Shown here piece after piece: positions 8,187 to 17,409 of a stretch of DNA of 64,000 nucleotides. The position numbers and the translations under genes are program-made. The notes beneath the pieces are model-generated. The model did no database searches. It saw nothing but the letters and a program-made list of their open reading frames with translations, and had not been told where the DNA came from. Numbering within the stretch: the first letter of the stretch is position 1; every line of letters begins with the position of its first letter. Source of the stretch: Clavibacter sp. VKM Ac-2873 (GTDB lineage Bacteria > Actinomycetota > Actinomycetes > Actinomycetales > Microbacteriaceae); NCBI RefSeq assembly GCF_015351075.1, contig NZ_JADKRS010000001.1:1054001-1118000 (forward strand), written 5' to 3'.

Positions 8187-10304
8187 CTAGCCCGCCTCGA
8201 TCCCCTCGGCCTGGATGGCGGTGATGGCGACGGTGTTGACGATGTCCTGCACGAGCGCGCCGCGCGAGAGGTCGTTGATGGGCTTCCGGAGCCCCTGCAG
8301 CACGGGCCCGATGGCGACCGCGCCGGCCGAGCGCTGCACGGCCTTGTAGGTGTTGTTGCCCGTGTTGAGGTCCGGGAAGATGAACACCGTCGCACGGCCG
8401 GCGACCTGCGAGTCGGGCATCTTCGTGGCCGCGACCGCCGCGTCCGCCGCCGCGTCGTACTGGATGGGGCCCTCGACCGCGAGGTCGGGGCGCAGCTCCC
8501 GCACGCGCGCCGTGGCCTGGCGCACCTTCTCCACGTCGGCGCCGGCGCCGGACTCCCCCGTCGAGTAGGAGAGCATCGCGATGCGCGGCTCGATGCCGAA
8601 CTGGGCGGCGGTCTCGGCCGACGAGATGGCGATGTCGGCGAGCTGGTCGGCCGTGGGATCCGGGTTCACGGCGCAGTCGCCGTAGACGAGCACGCGGTCG
8701 GCGAGCGCCATGAGGAACACGGACGAGACGACGGAGACGCCCTCGGTGGTCTTGATGATCTCGAAGCCCGGCCGGATGGTGTGCGCCGTCGTGTGCGCGG
8801 CGCCGGAGACCATGCCGTCGGCGAGCCCGAGCTGCACCATCATCGTGCCGAAGTAGGAGACGTCGGTGACGGTCTCGCGCGCGATGTCGAGCACCATGCC
8901 CTTGTGCGCCCGGAGCTTGACGTACTCCTCGGCGAAGCGCTCGCGGAGCACGGCGTCGAAGGGGCTGAGCACGGTGGCGCGGCCGATGTCGATGCCGAGG
9001 CCGATGGCGCGCGAGCGCACCTCGATCTCCTCGCCGAGGATCGTGACGTCGGCGATGCCGCGGCTGAGGATCGTGCCGGCGGCGCGGAGCACGCGGTCGT
9101 CGGTGCCCTCGGGGAGGACGATGCGCTTGCCCGCCGTGCGCGCCCGCTCGATGAGGCCGTACTCGAACATGAGCGGCGTGACCACGTCGGAGCGGCTGAC
9201 GTCGAGGAGCTCCAGCAGCCGGGACGTGTCGACGTGCTGCTCGAACGCGGCGAGCGCCGTGTCCATCTTGCGCCCGGACTCGGGCGAGAGCCGGCCGCGG
9301 GTCTGCGTGATGCGCTTCGCGGTCTCGTAGGTGCCGAGCTCGGTGGAGATGATCGGCAGGGTCTCGTCGAGCCCGGCGATGAGCGTCTCGATGGTGGGCG
9401 ACAGCGCGAAGCCGCCGTTGAGCACGATGCCCGCGACCGTGGGGAAGGTCTCGGAGGCGTGGGCCGTGAGCACGGCGAGGAGGACCTCGCTGCGGTCGCC
9501 GGGGATCACGACGATGGCGCCCTCGGTGAGGCGGGCGAGCACGTTCTCCATCGACATGGCGGAGACGACCACGCCGAGCGCCTCGCGGCGGAGGAGCGCG
9601 GCGTCGCCCTTCATGAGCGTGCCGTCGACCGCGTCGAGGAGCTCCGCGACCGTGGGGGCGACGAGGAACGCGTCCTCCGGGATCGCCCAGACGGGCACGT
9701 GCGGCGCCCTGGCCTGGAGGGAGGCGGGGACGGCGGCGGGGATCGCGGCCGTGATGGCGTCCAGCTGGGCGGGATCCGCGCGGTTCACGACCACTCCGAG
9801 GAGGCCCGCGTGGGCGGTGACCAGCTCGGGGATGGCGAGGTCGGCGATCTGGCGCATCTCGTCCGGGCTGCGGCCGCCGGTGTCGTCCGTGCGGCGGCCC
9901 GTGAGCACGAGGAGCACGGGCGCGCCGAGGTTCGCCGCGATGCGCGCGTTGAAGGACAGCTCGGTGGGGCTGCCCACGTCGGTGTAGTCGCTGCCGACGA
10001 TGACGACCGCGTCGCACTTCGCCTCGACGGCCTTGTACCGCTCGACGATGCGCGAGAGCGCGGCCTCGGGGTCCGCGTGCACGTCGTCGTAGGTCACGCC
10101 CACGCACTCGTCGTAGTCGAGGTCCACGCCGTCGTGCGAGAGCAGCGCCTCGAGCACGTAGTCGCGCTCCACGATGGAGCGCGCGATCGGCCGGAACACG
10201 CCCACGCGCTGGATCTGGTGGGTGAGGGTGTCGAGGACTCCCAGCGCGACCGTCGACTTGCCCGAGTGCCCTTCGGCGGACGTGATGTAGATGCTCCGAG
10301 CCAT
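8187..10304 (-). CDS. pta: Phosphate acetyltransferase (long form)
   Basis: A 705-residue enzyme that converts acetyl-CoA + phosphate to acetyl phosphate + CoA, feeding ackA. It is the long, three-part form. An N-terminal P-loop domain (MARSIYITSAEGHSGKSTVA, BioD-like) runs to about residue 210. A DRTGG-type regulatory domain follows to about 375. The C-terminal catalytic PTA_PTB domain begins near TPLMFEYGLIERARTAGKRI, with VSGAAHTTAHTIRP and the terminal GRATVFIFPDLNTGNN. The ATG at 10302-10304 is where family similarity begins, although the ribosome site is weak. The N-terminal domain in this family responds to metabolites such as NADH and pyruvate; that has not been shown here. Confidence 0.97.
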   Translation of the reverse strand: MARSIYITSAEGHSGKSTVALGVLDTLTHQIQRVGVFRPIARSIVERDYVLEALLSHDGVDLDYDECVGVTYDDVHADPEAALSRIVERYKAVEAKCDAVVIVGSDYTDVGSPTELSFNARIAANLGAPVLLVLTGRRTDDTGGRSPDEMRQIADLAIPELVTAHAGLLGVVVNRADPAQLDAITAAIPAAVPASLQARAPHVPVWAIPEDAFLVAPTVAELLDAVDGTLMKGDAALLRREALGVVVSAMSMENVLARLTEGAIVVIPGDRSEVLLAVLTAHASETFPTVAGIVLNGGFALSPTIETLIAGLDETLPIISTELGTYETAKRITQTRGRLSPESGRKMDTALAAFEQHVDTSRLLELLDVSRSDVVTPLMFEYGLIERARTAGKRIVLPEGTDDRVLRAAGTILSRGIADVTILGEEIEVRSRAIGLGIDIGRATVLSPFDAVLRERFAEEYVKLRAHKGMVLDIARETVTDVSYFGTMMVQLGLADGMVSGAAHTTAHTIRPGFEIIKTTEGVSVVSSVFLMALADRVLVYGDCAVNPDPTADQLADIAISSAETAAQFGIEPRIAMLSYSTGESGAGADVEKVRQATARVRELRPDLAVEGPIQYDAAADAAVAATKMPDSQVAGRATVFIFPDLNTGNNTYKAVQRSAGAVAIGPVLQGLRKPINDLSRGALVQDIVNTVAITAIQAEGIEAG

Positions 10305-10351
10305 GACGGCCAGCCTATGGGCGTCGCCTGCACGGAGACCTGCGGGTGTTA

Positions 10352-10449
10352 AAAGGAGAAGACCCCTCGCGCACCTGCCAGAGCCCGGCTGCCCTTGCTG
10401 CGTCTCCGCCCTGGGGGAGTTCACCTGGATGGCACCACGCGAGGAGCCG
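10352..10449 (-). ncRNA. ffs: Signal recognition particle RNA, bacterial small (4.5S) type
   Basis: On the minus strand the segment 10365-10444 folds into a long hairpin. Its ends CCTCGCG and CGCGAGG pair, and the apex holds the conserved CAGGTGAA, CAGGGCGGA, GCAGCAAGGGCAGC and GGGCTCTGGCAGGTG blocks. These match the actinobacterial SRP RNA, which binds Ffh for membrane targeting of nascent proteins. The 5' end is placed about 7 nt after a TACACT -10 box. The 3' end is placed at TTCTCCTTTT (10351-10360). The ends are approximate. It lies between pta and the divergent NAD(P)-binding protein gene. Confidence 0.88.
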
Positions 10450-10455
10450 ACACCG

Positions 10456-10461
10456 AGTGTA
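10456..10461 (-). promoter_or_regulatory. -10 box of the SRP RNA gene
   Basis: TACACT on the minus strand, positioned so that transcription would start near 10449, the expected 5' end of the SRP RNA. No good -35 was recognised at 17-18 bp spacing. Confidence 0.5.
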
Positions 10462-10536
10462 CCCGACGCGGGAGGCCGGTCGGGCGGGCGCCGGCGCCCA
10501 GGAGCCGGTCACCGCGCCGGGCGTAGCGTGGACGTC

Positions 10537-11190
10537 ATGCGCATCATCATCGCCGGAGGACACGGCCAGATCGCCCGACTGCTCGAACGACGCCTCGCCG
10601 ATGCGGGCCACCAGCCCGTCGGCATCGTCCGCAACCCGGACCACGCGTCCGACCTCGCCGACGCGGGCGCCGAGGCGCTCGTGCTCGACCTCGAGAAGAG
10701 CGACGTCGGCCAGGTCGCCGATGCCCTCCGCGGCGCCGACGCCGTGGTCTTCGCGGCCGGCGGCGGGCCGGACTCCGGTCCCGAGCGCAAGCTCACCATC
10801 GACCGCGACGGCGCGATCCTGCTGGCCGACGCCGCCGAGCAGGCGGGCGTCACGCGCTACGTCATGATCTCGGCCATGGCCGTCGACGGCTTCGACCCGG
10901 ACAGCGACGACACCTACGAGATCTACCAGCGCGCGAAGTCCGAGGCGGACGCCGACCTCCGGGCCCGCGACATCGACTGGACCATCGTCCGCCCCGGCGG
11001 CCTCACGGACGACGCCGGAACCGGCCGGATCCAGGTGGGCACGTCCACGGGCCGCGGCACCATCCCGCGCGCCGACGTCGCGGAGATCGTCGCGACCGCG
11101 CTCATCGACGGCACGGGCGTCCGCGTCCAGTTCGAGGCGATCTCGGGCGAGGAGCCCGTCGCCGAGGCCATCGCGGGGCTGCGCTACTAG
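10537..11190 (+). CDS. NAD(P)-binding SDR-like protein (NmrA/YwnB-like)
   Basis: A 217-residue atypical short-chain dehydrogenase-like protein. The N-terminus MRIIIAGGHGQIARLLERRL is the Rossmann dinucleotide motif (GGxGxxA). Later come DAVVFAAGGGPDSG, the YVMISAMAV strand and RPGGLTDDAGTG, as in the NAD(P)H-binding PF13460 group. There is no canonical YxxxK pair; YQRAKSEAD occupies the equivalent place. Such proteins often act as redox sensors or epimerase-like enzymes, and the substrate is unknown. ATG 10537 is chosen because the Rossmann strand starts there; the longer upstream frame runs across the SRP RNA gene. No clear ribosome site is present, so the mRNA may be leaderless. Confidence 0.85.
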   Translation: MRIIIAGGHGQIARLLERRLADAGHQPVGIVRNPDHASDLADAGAEALVLDLEKSDVGQVADALRGADAVVFAAGGGPDSGPERKLTIDRDGAILLADAAEQAGVTRYVMISAMAVDGFDPDSDDTYEIYQRAKSEADADLRARDIDWTIVRPGGLTDDAGTGRIQVGTSTGRGTIPRADVAEIVATALIDGTGVRVQFEAISGEEPVAEAIAGLRY

Positions 11191-11222
11191 CGGCGCCGCA
11201 CGACGCGCGACCCACGCGCATC

Positions 11223-11263
11223 CGGATGACGGCCCCCTCCTCCCCGGAGGGGGCCGTCATCCG
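11223..11263 (+). terminator. Strong hairpin terminator
   Basis: A perfect 18-bp inverted repeat (11223-11240 / 11246-11263) with a TCCCC loop, 32 bp after the stop codon of the NAD(P)-binding protein gene. Confidence 0.85.
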
Positions 11264-11590
11264 CTTCCGGGGCTGCTGGGGCACCCGGGTCGTGCCGCGC
11301 GCGACGCCGCGGGTCGACGGCACCCGAAGCCGTCGTCCTCCCGCTGATCGCGCGCATGGTGCGCCGGAGCGCACCGTCCGGAGCATCCCCATGCCCGGAC
11401 ATGGATCACACGCTAGGAGCGTCGGATCGTGTCCCCCACAGTGCCGACTACTTATTTCCATGGCGCATCCGATCAGTAAACGTCGGTTCGCCTGGCTGGG
11501 ACCCCGCATTCCGCGCAAGATGGGTCCACAAGGACCGCGCAGCCTCGGGGGATGCGGCGCGGACCACCGCTTTGACGCGACGGGGGTCAC
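11264..11590 (+). promoter_or_regulatory. Gene-free leader of the LuxR regulator, unusually AT-richer
   Basis: A 327-bp stretch without a supportable gene. It is less GC-rich than its surroundings around 11447-11483. There TACTTATT (11449-11456) and GATCAGTA (11471-11478) form an imperfect inverted pair; GATCAGTAnnCGTC is shared with the surface-gene upstream region at 6827. A TACTTA at 11449 could serve as a -10 box, leaving a ~130-nt leader. No riboswitch fold was recognised. Confidence 0.4.
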
Positions 11591-14377
11591 ATGAAGCAGA
11601 TGACGCACACCTACATCCGGTCGAGCCGCCGCATCGAGAGCCCGCCTCCCGGCCGCGGCGGCCGGGCCCGGGATCTCGAGACGCTCGAGCGCTGGCTCTC
11701 CGCGGGCACGAGCGTCGTGGTCACCGGCAGCGTCGGCTCGGGGCGCAGCCACGTGGCCGGCCGCGTGGCGGACGCGCTCACGCGCAGCGGGCTCACCGTG
11801 ATCCGCGCCCACGCCTCCACCCCGGACCTCGCGGACGTCCTCCGCCGGGTCGTCGACCAGGTCCCCGGGATCCGCGTGGCGCGCCCGCTCCCCGCGGCGC
11901 GACCCGTGGTGGTGATCGACGACGGGCACCTCATGGCGCCCGAGCTGCGCGCCGCCCTCGCCGACGCCCGCGCGAGCGAGCGCTGCACGCTGCTCGTGAC
12001 GGTGGACGACACCGGCGGCGATCCCCGCCAGCTCCGCGCGCGTGACCTCGAGACCGGTGGCGACCAGGCCATGCGCACGGCGCAGGCGGCCCACGAGATC
12101 CTCGGCCTCTGGCGGAACGGCTACGCCGAGCGGCTCGACCTCTCCCCGCTCGACCCGGCCGAGGTCGACGCGATGATCGACACGATCGCGGGCCAGGTGG
12201 CGCTCGACCAGGCGACGCGGGTGCAGATCCAGCGCCGCAGCGGCGGCCGCCCGTTCCTCGTCCGCGAGCTGACCTTCGAGGCGCTCGAGTCGGACGGCAC
12301 GGAGCGCACCGTCACGGGCTACGCCTTCCCCAGCCCGCACGCGCCCAGGGCCCGGATCCTCGACCTCGTCTCCTCGCGCGTCTCGATGCTCGACGACGAC
12401 GAGCGGAGCACGCTCGTGCTCCTCGCCCGCCTCGACGGCGTCCCCTACCAGCGCGCCGCCCGCCTCTTCGGCGAGACCATCCTGCGGGTGCTCGGGGCAC
12501 GCGGCCTGGCGCGCGTGCAGGGCCTCGGCGACCGGATCCTCCGCGCCGACCTGCTGGAGGCCGAGGCCGCGCTCGCCCGCACCGACCCGGACGCCGTGGA
12601 GGCCCTCACCCGACGCGTCGTCGGCATGCTGCTCCAGGAGGCCGCCCACGGCGTGCCGCTCAGCCCGAAGGAGAGCCTGCTGATCGCGCGCACGCTCACC
12701 GACGACGGCCGCCGCGACGCCGTCCAGCGCTTCGGCGCCGGCACCCTCGCGGCCGTGCACCTGGTCGCCTCGCGGCTGGCCAACGACGTCGGCATGACCC
12801 ACGACGCGCTCGCCTTCGCGGAGATCGCCGGGCAGGGCGGCTCGGACGCCTACGCGGCGTGCGAGACCGGTCGCGCGCTGACCGTGCTCGGCAACCCGGC
12901 GCGGGCGATGGAGCTGCTCGACGCGCTCGACGCCACGGCCCTCACGCCGTCCGAGCGCGTCGAGGCGCTGCACTGGCGCGTGCTGTCGACGCACGCCGCC
13001 ATGCCGGGCACCGACCGCGTCCACCGGATGCTCGACCAGGTCGCGCGCGGCGCCGACACCCATCCCGACGAGCGCGCCCAGGCCGCCGTCATCGGCGCGG
13101 CGATGTCGCTCGGGCTGATGGAGTGGGAGGCCGCGCTCACCGCGGCACGCGACGCGGCGGCGCTCACGTCGAACACGCTCGTGCGCCTCCGCGCCCAGCG
13201 CGCGGTCGTCCTCGCGCTCGGCCACCTGGGTCGCGGCGCCGAGCTGGGCGAGGCCATCGACGAGGGCCTCGGGCTCGTGGCGCGCAGCTCCGACCGCCGC
13301 GGCACCTACGACGACATCCTCCTCGAGGAGGCGCGCCTCGAGCTCCTCTCGGCGAGCGCGTTCAGCCGCCGGCTCTGCCGCCTCGACCTCCCCGACCTCG
13401 AGCGGGAGCTGGACGCGTGGGTGGAGTCGGCCATCGCGCAGGACGCGCAGTGGTTCATCCCCGTCCTCGGCGCGATCACGGGCGGCGTCGCCCTCGACCT
13501 CGGTCGGCTCGACCGCGCGGAGGCCGAGCTGGCCCTCGCCGACGACCGCCTCATCGGCCCGGACATCGGCACCTGGCGGCTCTGGATCGGGATGCAGCGC
13601 GCCCGCGTGCTCGCCCTCCGCGGCCGCACCGAGGAGGCCGAGCGCATCGCGACGGAGATCGCGCACCGCGCCGACCCGCGCTACCCGTACCAGCGCATGC
13701 TCGCCGAGGGGGTGCGCGTGGAGATCCTCGCCTCCCGCGGGTGGCCGGAGGAGGCCGCCGCGCTCCTTCTCGACGCGGGCGACCTCAGCGGCGAGGCGCA
13801 CGCGCTCCGCGCGGGCATGCTGTTCCGGGCGTGGACGCTCGGGTCGACGGACGCCCGCCTCGTCGAGGGCGCGCGCCTGGTGCGGGAGCGCACCGACGTC
13901 CCGGCGCTGCACGGCCTGGCCGAGGTGGTGGAGGGATCCCGCACGGCGGACCCGGCGCTCGTCGCGCAGGGCGTGCGCACGCTCGAGGAGTCCGGCCTGC
14001 ACCAGCAGGCCCTCACCGCCTGCGAGGACCTCCTCCGCATGCTGGCGGGCGGCGAGCACGGGCACGCCCTCGCCGAGGCGCGGGCGACCCTCGCGCGCAT
14101 CCAGGCCCGCATCGACCGCGGCGCCCCCGCGGCGGAGACGTCCACGGTCACGCCCGTCCTCGACGTGAGCATGCTGACCCGACGGGAGCTCGAGATCGGC
14201 GTGCTCGCGGCCCAGGGGTTGAGCAACCGCGAGATCGCCGGGCGCCTGTTCCTGTCGGTCCGGACGGTGGAGTCGCACCTCTACCAGGCGCGCGCCAAGC
14301 TCGGGGCGCCCTCACGTCGGGCGCTCGCGGGACTGCTCGACACCCCGGGTGCATCGAGCATCCTCCCGGGCAGGTAG
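11591..14377 (+). CDS. Large ATP-binding LuxR-family (LAL/MalT-like) regulator
   Basis: A 928-residue cytoplasmic transcription factor. An N-terminal P-loop [14 protein letters not shown] (about residues 39-52) and a Walker [10 protein letters not shown] (about 104-112) mark a STAND/AAA-type ATPase. The middle ~550 residues are Ala/Leu/Arg-rich helical repeats of TPR type, as in signal-sensing arms. The last ~65 residues form a LuxR helix-turn-helix: [20 protein letters not shown] followed by [20 protein letters not shown]. The ATG at 11591 has a GGGGG-containing site just upstream; a second ATG three codons later is possible. The effector and target genes are unknown. It stands alone after a strong terminator, and a motif in its leader recurs upstream of the surface-protein gene. 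Confidence 0.9.
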   Translation: MKQMTHTYIRSSRRIESPPPGRGGRARDLETLERWLSAGTSVVVTGSVGSGRSHVAGRVADALTRSGLTVIRAHASTPDLADVLRRVVDQVPGIRVARPLPAARPVVVIDDGHLMAPELRAALADARASERCTLLVTVDDTGGDPRQLRARDLETGGDQAMRTAQAAHEILGLWRNGYAERLDLSPLDPAEVDAMIDTIAGQVALDQATRVQIQRRSGGRPFLVRELTFEALESDGTERTVTGYAFPSPHAPRARILDLVSSRVSMLDDDERSTLVLLARLDGVPYQRAARLFGETILRVLGARGLARVQGLGDRILRADLLEAEAALARTDPDAVEALTRRVVGMLLQEAAHGVPLSPKESLLIARTLTDDGRRDAVQRFGAGTLAAVHLVASRLANDVGMTHDALAFAEIAGQGGSDAYAACETGRALTVLGNPARAMELLDALDATALTPSERVEALHWRVLSTHAAMPGTDRVHRMLDQVARGADTHPDERAQAAVIGAAMSLGLMEWEAALTAARDAAALTSNTLVRLRAQRAVVLALGHLGRGAELGEAIDEGLGLVARSSDRRGTYDDILLEEARLELLSASAFSRRLCRLDLPDLERELDAWVESAIAQDAQWFIPVLGAITGGVALDLGRLDRAEAELALADDRLIGPDIGTWRLWIGMQRARVLALRGRTEEAERIATEIAHRADPRYPYQRMLAEGVRVEILASRGWPEEAAALLLDAGDLSGEAHALRAGMLFRAWTLGSTDARLVEGARLVRERTDVPALHGLAEVVEGSRTADPALVAQGVRTLEESGLHQQALTACEDLLRMLAGGEHGHALAEARATLARIQARIDRGAPAAETSTVTPVLDVSMLTRRELEIGVLAAQGLSNREIAGRLFLSVRTVESHLYQARAKLGAPSRRALAGLLDTPGASSILPGR

Positions 14378-14425
14378 TATCGACGGGTGCCGCCGCGCGT
14401 TCCAGACGCCAGCGGCACGCGTCAT

Positions 14426-14513
14426 GGAGGATTCGCCTAGTGGCCTATGGCGCACGCTTGGAAAGCGTGTTGGGTGAAAGCCCTCAGGGGTTCGAATCCC
14501 CTATCCTCCGCCA
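14426..14513 (+). tRNA. tRNA-Ser, anticodon GGA
   Basis: An 88-nt class II tRNA with encoded CCA. The acceptor stem GGAGGAT/ATCCTCC is perfect. The anticodon stem-loop CACGC-TTGGAAA-GCGTG puts GGA at 14460-14462. A long variable arm (GGGTGAAAGCCC region) and GGTTCGAATCC T-arm are present. It reads UCC/UCU serine codons. A TAGTAT sequence at 14375-14380, overlapping the stop codon of the preceding LuxR gene, may be its -10 box. Confidence 0.97.
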
Positions 14514-14520
14514 GACCGCA

Positions 14521-14558
14521 CGAGAGCCCCGACGGACCCCGGTCCGGCGGGGCTCTCG
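14521..14558 (+). terminator. Terminator of the tRNA-Ser gene
   Basis: Arms CGAGAGCCCCG (14521-14531) and CGGGGCTCTCG (14548-14558) are perfectly complementary, with an inner GGACC/GGTCC pair; it starts 7 nt after the tRNA CCA. Confidence 0.85.
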
Positions 14559-14765
14559 CCGCATCCGGGTCCCGTCGGCGGCCGCGCAGCTGTACCCCGG
14601 CCGGCTCCGCGTGTCCCCCATAGAGCCCCTGCCCACCGGGGCGGCTCCCACCTAGGCTGGACCGGTCGTCCCGCCCGCATCCGCGGGTCCCGCCGCCCGA
14701 GACGCGCGGCGCGCGCCGGACGACGGCGGACACGAGGACGGCCTCGGACGACGACCGGAGGCGAC

Positions 14766-15416
14766 GTGCACCACGACGGCGACGTGCGCACCGACGGGAC
14801 CACCACGCTCCTGCGTCCCCGGGCGGCCCTCCTGCAGCAGCTCGCCCTCGCCACGCTCGCGCTCGTCGTGCCCCTGGGCGCGGCTCTCCTCGTGCTCGCC
14901 GTCCCCACCGGGAACGCGGCGGCCGTGCTCCTCGGCGTCGCCGTGGTCGTGCTGCTCGGCGGCCTGCTCGCCGGCCTCTACGTCACCTCGTACGTGCGGA
15001 TCTCGCACGCCACGGGCGACGTCGAGACCCGCTTCCTCGGGCGCCGCACGCTCGTCCGCGGCAGCACGGTGCACGACCTCCTCGTGGTGCACGTCTACCA
15101 GGGCCTCACGCTCGACACGCAGCCGCGCCTGTTCATCATGGACGTCGACGGACGGCTCCTCCTCCGGCTCAGCGGCCACGTGTACGACCTGGTGACCATG
15201 CGCTCGATGGCGGCCGACCTCGACCTGCCGCTGACGGAGCAGGCGAAGGTGCTCACGATGGCGGAGCTGCGCGGTGCCCGCCGCGGGATCCTGCCCTGGT
15301 ACGAGCGGTCGCGGCTCGCGCTGGCCGGGGCGCTCGTCGTCCTCGGCGTGTGCGTGATCGGCGGCGTCGTCGCGATCATGGCGCTCACGGGCGTGCCCGT
15401 GTCGCTCCGGCTGTGA
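14766..15416 (+). CDS. Hypothetical membrane protein with three TM segments
   Basis: A 216-residue protein not assigned to a known family. Two adjacent hydrophobic segments lie at about residues 23-46 and 52-72. A soluble region follows, with strand-like patterns (YVRISHATGDVETRFLGRRT, LTLDTQPRLFIMDVDGRLLL) that resemble a small PH-like or photosystem-assembly-like fold. A third hydrophobic segment lies at about 187-208. The start is GTG 14766 because GGAGG lies 5 nt upstream. Its stop overlaps the GTG start of the APH gene (GTGA), so the two are co-transcribed and coupled. Confidence 0.75.
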   Translation: MHHDGDVRTDGTTTLLRPRAALLQQLALATLALVVPLGAALLVLAVPTGNAAAVLLGVAVVVLLGGLLAGLYVTSYVRISHATGDVETRFLGRRTLVRGSTVHDLLVVHVYQGLTLDTQPRLFIMDVDGRLLLRLSGHVYDLVTMRSMAADLDLPLTEQAKVLTMAELRGARRGILPWYERSRLALAGALVVLGVCVIGGVVAIMALTGVPVSLRL

Positions 15417-16294
15417 CGGACACCGCCGCGGACGCGGCGCTCCGGCCGCTCCTCGAACGCTGGCGACTGGATCCGGACGGCCCGAGCGTGCGCACGGCGA
15501 GCAGCGCCATCGCCCCCGTCCGTCGGGACGGCGCGCGCCTGATGCTCAAGGTGCCGCTCGTGGAGGAGGAGCGGCGCGGCGGGCGCCTGATGGCCGCGTG
15601 GGCCGGCCGCGGCGCCGCGCCCGTGCTCGCGTCGGACGCCGACGGCACCGTGCTCATGGCGCGCGCGGACGACCCGGGGATCCTCGTGCGGGAGGCCTCG
15701 GCCGAGGGGCCGGACGCGGACGCGCGCGACGACCGGGCCACGCGGATCCTCGCCCGCGCCGCCGCCCGCCTGCACCGCGTCCCGCTGGACGCGCGGGCGG
15801 TCGCCGAGGCGGTGCCGCTCGCCGTCTGGTTCCGCGAGCTGGTCGCTCCCGAGCGACCGCTCCCCCGGTCGTTGGACCGCGGCGCGGGGATCGCCCGCGA
15901 GCTGCTCGCCGGCTCCGCGCCGACCGCGGTGCTGCACGGCGACGTCCACCACGGCAACGTCCTGCGCTTCGGCGACGGAGACGGCGACGACGACTGGCGC
16001 GCCATCGACCCGAAGGCCCTCGTCGGCGACACCGGCTTCGACACCGCGAACGTCCTCGCGAACCCGACCCCGGAGATCGCGCTCGGCCCGGGACGCCTGG
16101 AGCGTCGCGCGCGCGTGGTCGCCGAGGAGACGGGCGCCGACCTCGACCACGTGCTCGCCTGGGCCGAGGCGTGGTGCGCGCTGTCCGCGGCATGGGACGC
16201 GCACGACGTCCGGAGCCGGCCCCGGGTGGAGGCGCTCCTCCGGCTCGGGGCGTGCGCGCGCGTCGCCCGGAGCGGATCCGGCCAGCCCCTCTAG
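15413..16294 (+). CDS. Aminoglycoside phosphotransferase, APH(6)/streptomycin 6-kinase type
   Basis: A 293-residue kinase-fold protein. The catalytic loop AVLHGDVHHGNVLRF (HGDxHxxN) and the Mg-binding AIDPKALVGDTGFDTANVL match the APH(6) streptomycin/hydroxyurea phosphotransferase family (PF04655). The N-lobe strand LMLKVPLVEEERRGG supplies the nucleotide-binding Lys. Such genes in soil actinobacteria do not always confer resistance, and the substrate here is unknown. GTG start 15413 overlaps the previous stop. The stop codon overlaps the convergent acyltransferase-like gene's stop in the tetranucleotide CTAG (16291-16294). Confidence 0.85.
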   Translation: MTDTAADAALRPLLERWRLDPDGPSVRTASSAIAPVRRDGARLMLKVPLVEEERRGGRLMAAWAGRGAAPVLASDADGTVLMARADDPGILVREASAEGPDADARDDRATRILARAAARLHRVPLDARAVAEAVPLAVWFRELVAPERPLPRSLDRGAGIARELLAGSAPTAVLHGDVHHGNVLRFGDGDGDDDWRAIDPKALVGDTGFDTANVLANPTPEIALGPGRLERRARVVAEETGADLDHVLAWAEAWCALSAAWDAHDVRSRPRVEALLRLGACARVARSGSGQPL

Positions 16295-17370
16295 CCGGCG
16301 CCCTCCCGCACGCGCTCCCCGGATCCGCGCGGCGCGAGGTCCGACGCGCGCCCGGCGACCGCGCCGAGCGCCCGCTCGAACGGCCCGCGCCCGATGGTCC
16401 TCGTCCAGAGCAGGCAGAGCGCGACCGTCACGACGACGAACGCCACGTACGCGCCGTCGTCCGCGATGAGCTCCCCCTCCGGCGCGACGAGGTCGATGAC
16501 CACGATGTGGACCGCGTACACGGTCAGCGCGAGCTGCCCCACCGCCTCGAACGGCACGAGCACGGCTGGGAGGAGCGCGGCGATGCGCAGGCACAGGCCG
16601 ATCACCGCGATGGCGAACCCGCCGGATCCCACGACCTCGAACGGCGAGCCCTCGTGGGGCGTCGTCGACAGGATGAACTCCCAGCCGGGCGGCGGCGCGG
16701 GCAGGGCCGCCTCCACGAGCGCCGACCCGCCGTACGCCAGCACGGCGAGGCCGGCGCCCACCGTCGCGAGCAGCAGCTGCACGCGCGCCGAGCCGAGCGC
16801 GAGCCGCCCGATCCCGAGGCCCGCGATCGCGAACACCGCCCACGTGAGCGCCGGGTAGTGGCCGGTGACGACGAGCACGACGAACGGGTCGGGCCGCATG
16901 AGCGTGGCGTCGAAGTGGATGGCGAGGGCGGTCGTCGCGACGGGCAGCGCGACGGCGGCGACCGCGGCCAGCGCGAGCAGGCGGGACGCGCGCCAGCGCA
17001 GCAGCGGCAGCACGGCGACGAAGAGCACGGCGTAGACCTCGAGGATCACGGCCACGTAGGTCTGGAGCGACGCCAGCAGCCCGCCGAGCAGGAACAGGCA
17101 CGCGGCGCGCACGAGGATCCGCAGCCGTGCGCGGGCGAGGTCGCTCCCGTCCACCGGCCGGTCGCGTCCCGACATCAGGGCGATGGAGAGCCCCGCGAGC
17201 GTCGCGAAGAGGATGGAGGACCGGCCGTCGGCGATCGCGAGCCACGACGCGGGCTCGTCGAGCTCGAGGGTGCGCGGCACCGCGACGTGCGCCGCCATCA
17301 TCCCGAGGACCGCGAGCCCTCGGGCGGCGTCCACGCCCCGGAGGCGGGCCGGGTCGCGGGTGGGGCTCAT
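16291..17370 (-). CDS. Polytopic membrane protein, HGSNAT/DUF418-like acyltransferase
   Basis: A 359-residue integral membrane protein with about ten hydrophobic segments. The N-terminus RGVDAARGLAVLGMMAAHVA is the hallmark of the heparan-alpha-glucosaminide N-acetyltransferase/DUF1624 and DUF418 proteins, which move acyl groups across the membrane. The C-terminal LTVYAVHIVVIDL and TIGRGPFERALGAV match the DUF418 end. The candidate His residue of the first helix is present (AAHVAV). The substrate is unknown; cell-envelope glycan is a guess. It lies 39 bp downstream of the MFS gene on the same strand and overlaps the APH gene tail to tail by 4 bp. Confidence 0.78.
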   Translation of the reverse strand: MSPTRDPARLRGVDAARGLAVLGMMAAHVAVPRTLELDEPASWLAIADGRSSILFATLAGLSIALMSGRDRPVDGSDLARARLRILVRAACLFLLGGLLASLQTYVAVILEVYAVLFVAVLPLLRWRASRLLALAAVAAVALPVATTALAIHFDATLMRPDPFVVLVVTGHYPALTWAVFAIAGLGIGRLALGSARVQLLLATVGAGLAVLAYGGSALVEAALPAPPPGWEFILSTTPHEGSPFEVVGSGGFAIAVIGLCLRIAALLPAVLVPFEAVGQLALTVYAVHIVVIDLVAPEGELIADDGAYVAFVVVTVALCLLWTRTIGRGPFERALGAVAGRASDLAPRGSGERVREGAG

Positions 17371-17409
17371 GGCCTCACCCTACCCAGCGCCCGCGCGCGG
17401 TCGACGGCG

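Noticed and set aside
6824-8395. Alternative minus-strand frame over ackA
   Set aside because: Arg-rich shadow; the acetate kinase frame is complete and motif-bearing.
10291-10536. N-terminal extension of the NAD(P)-binding protein to an upstream start
   Set aside because: The extension crosses the SRP RNA gene, and the Rossmann motif begins at the ATG at 10537.
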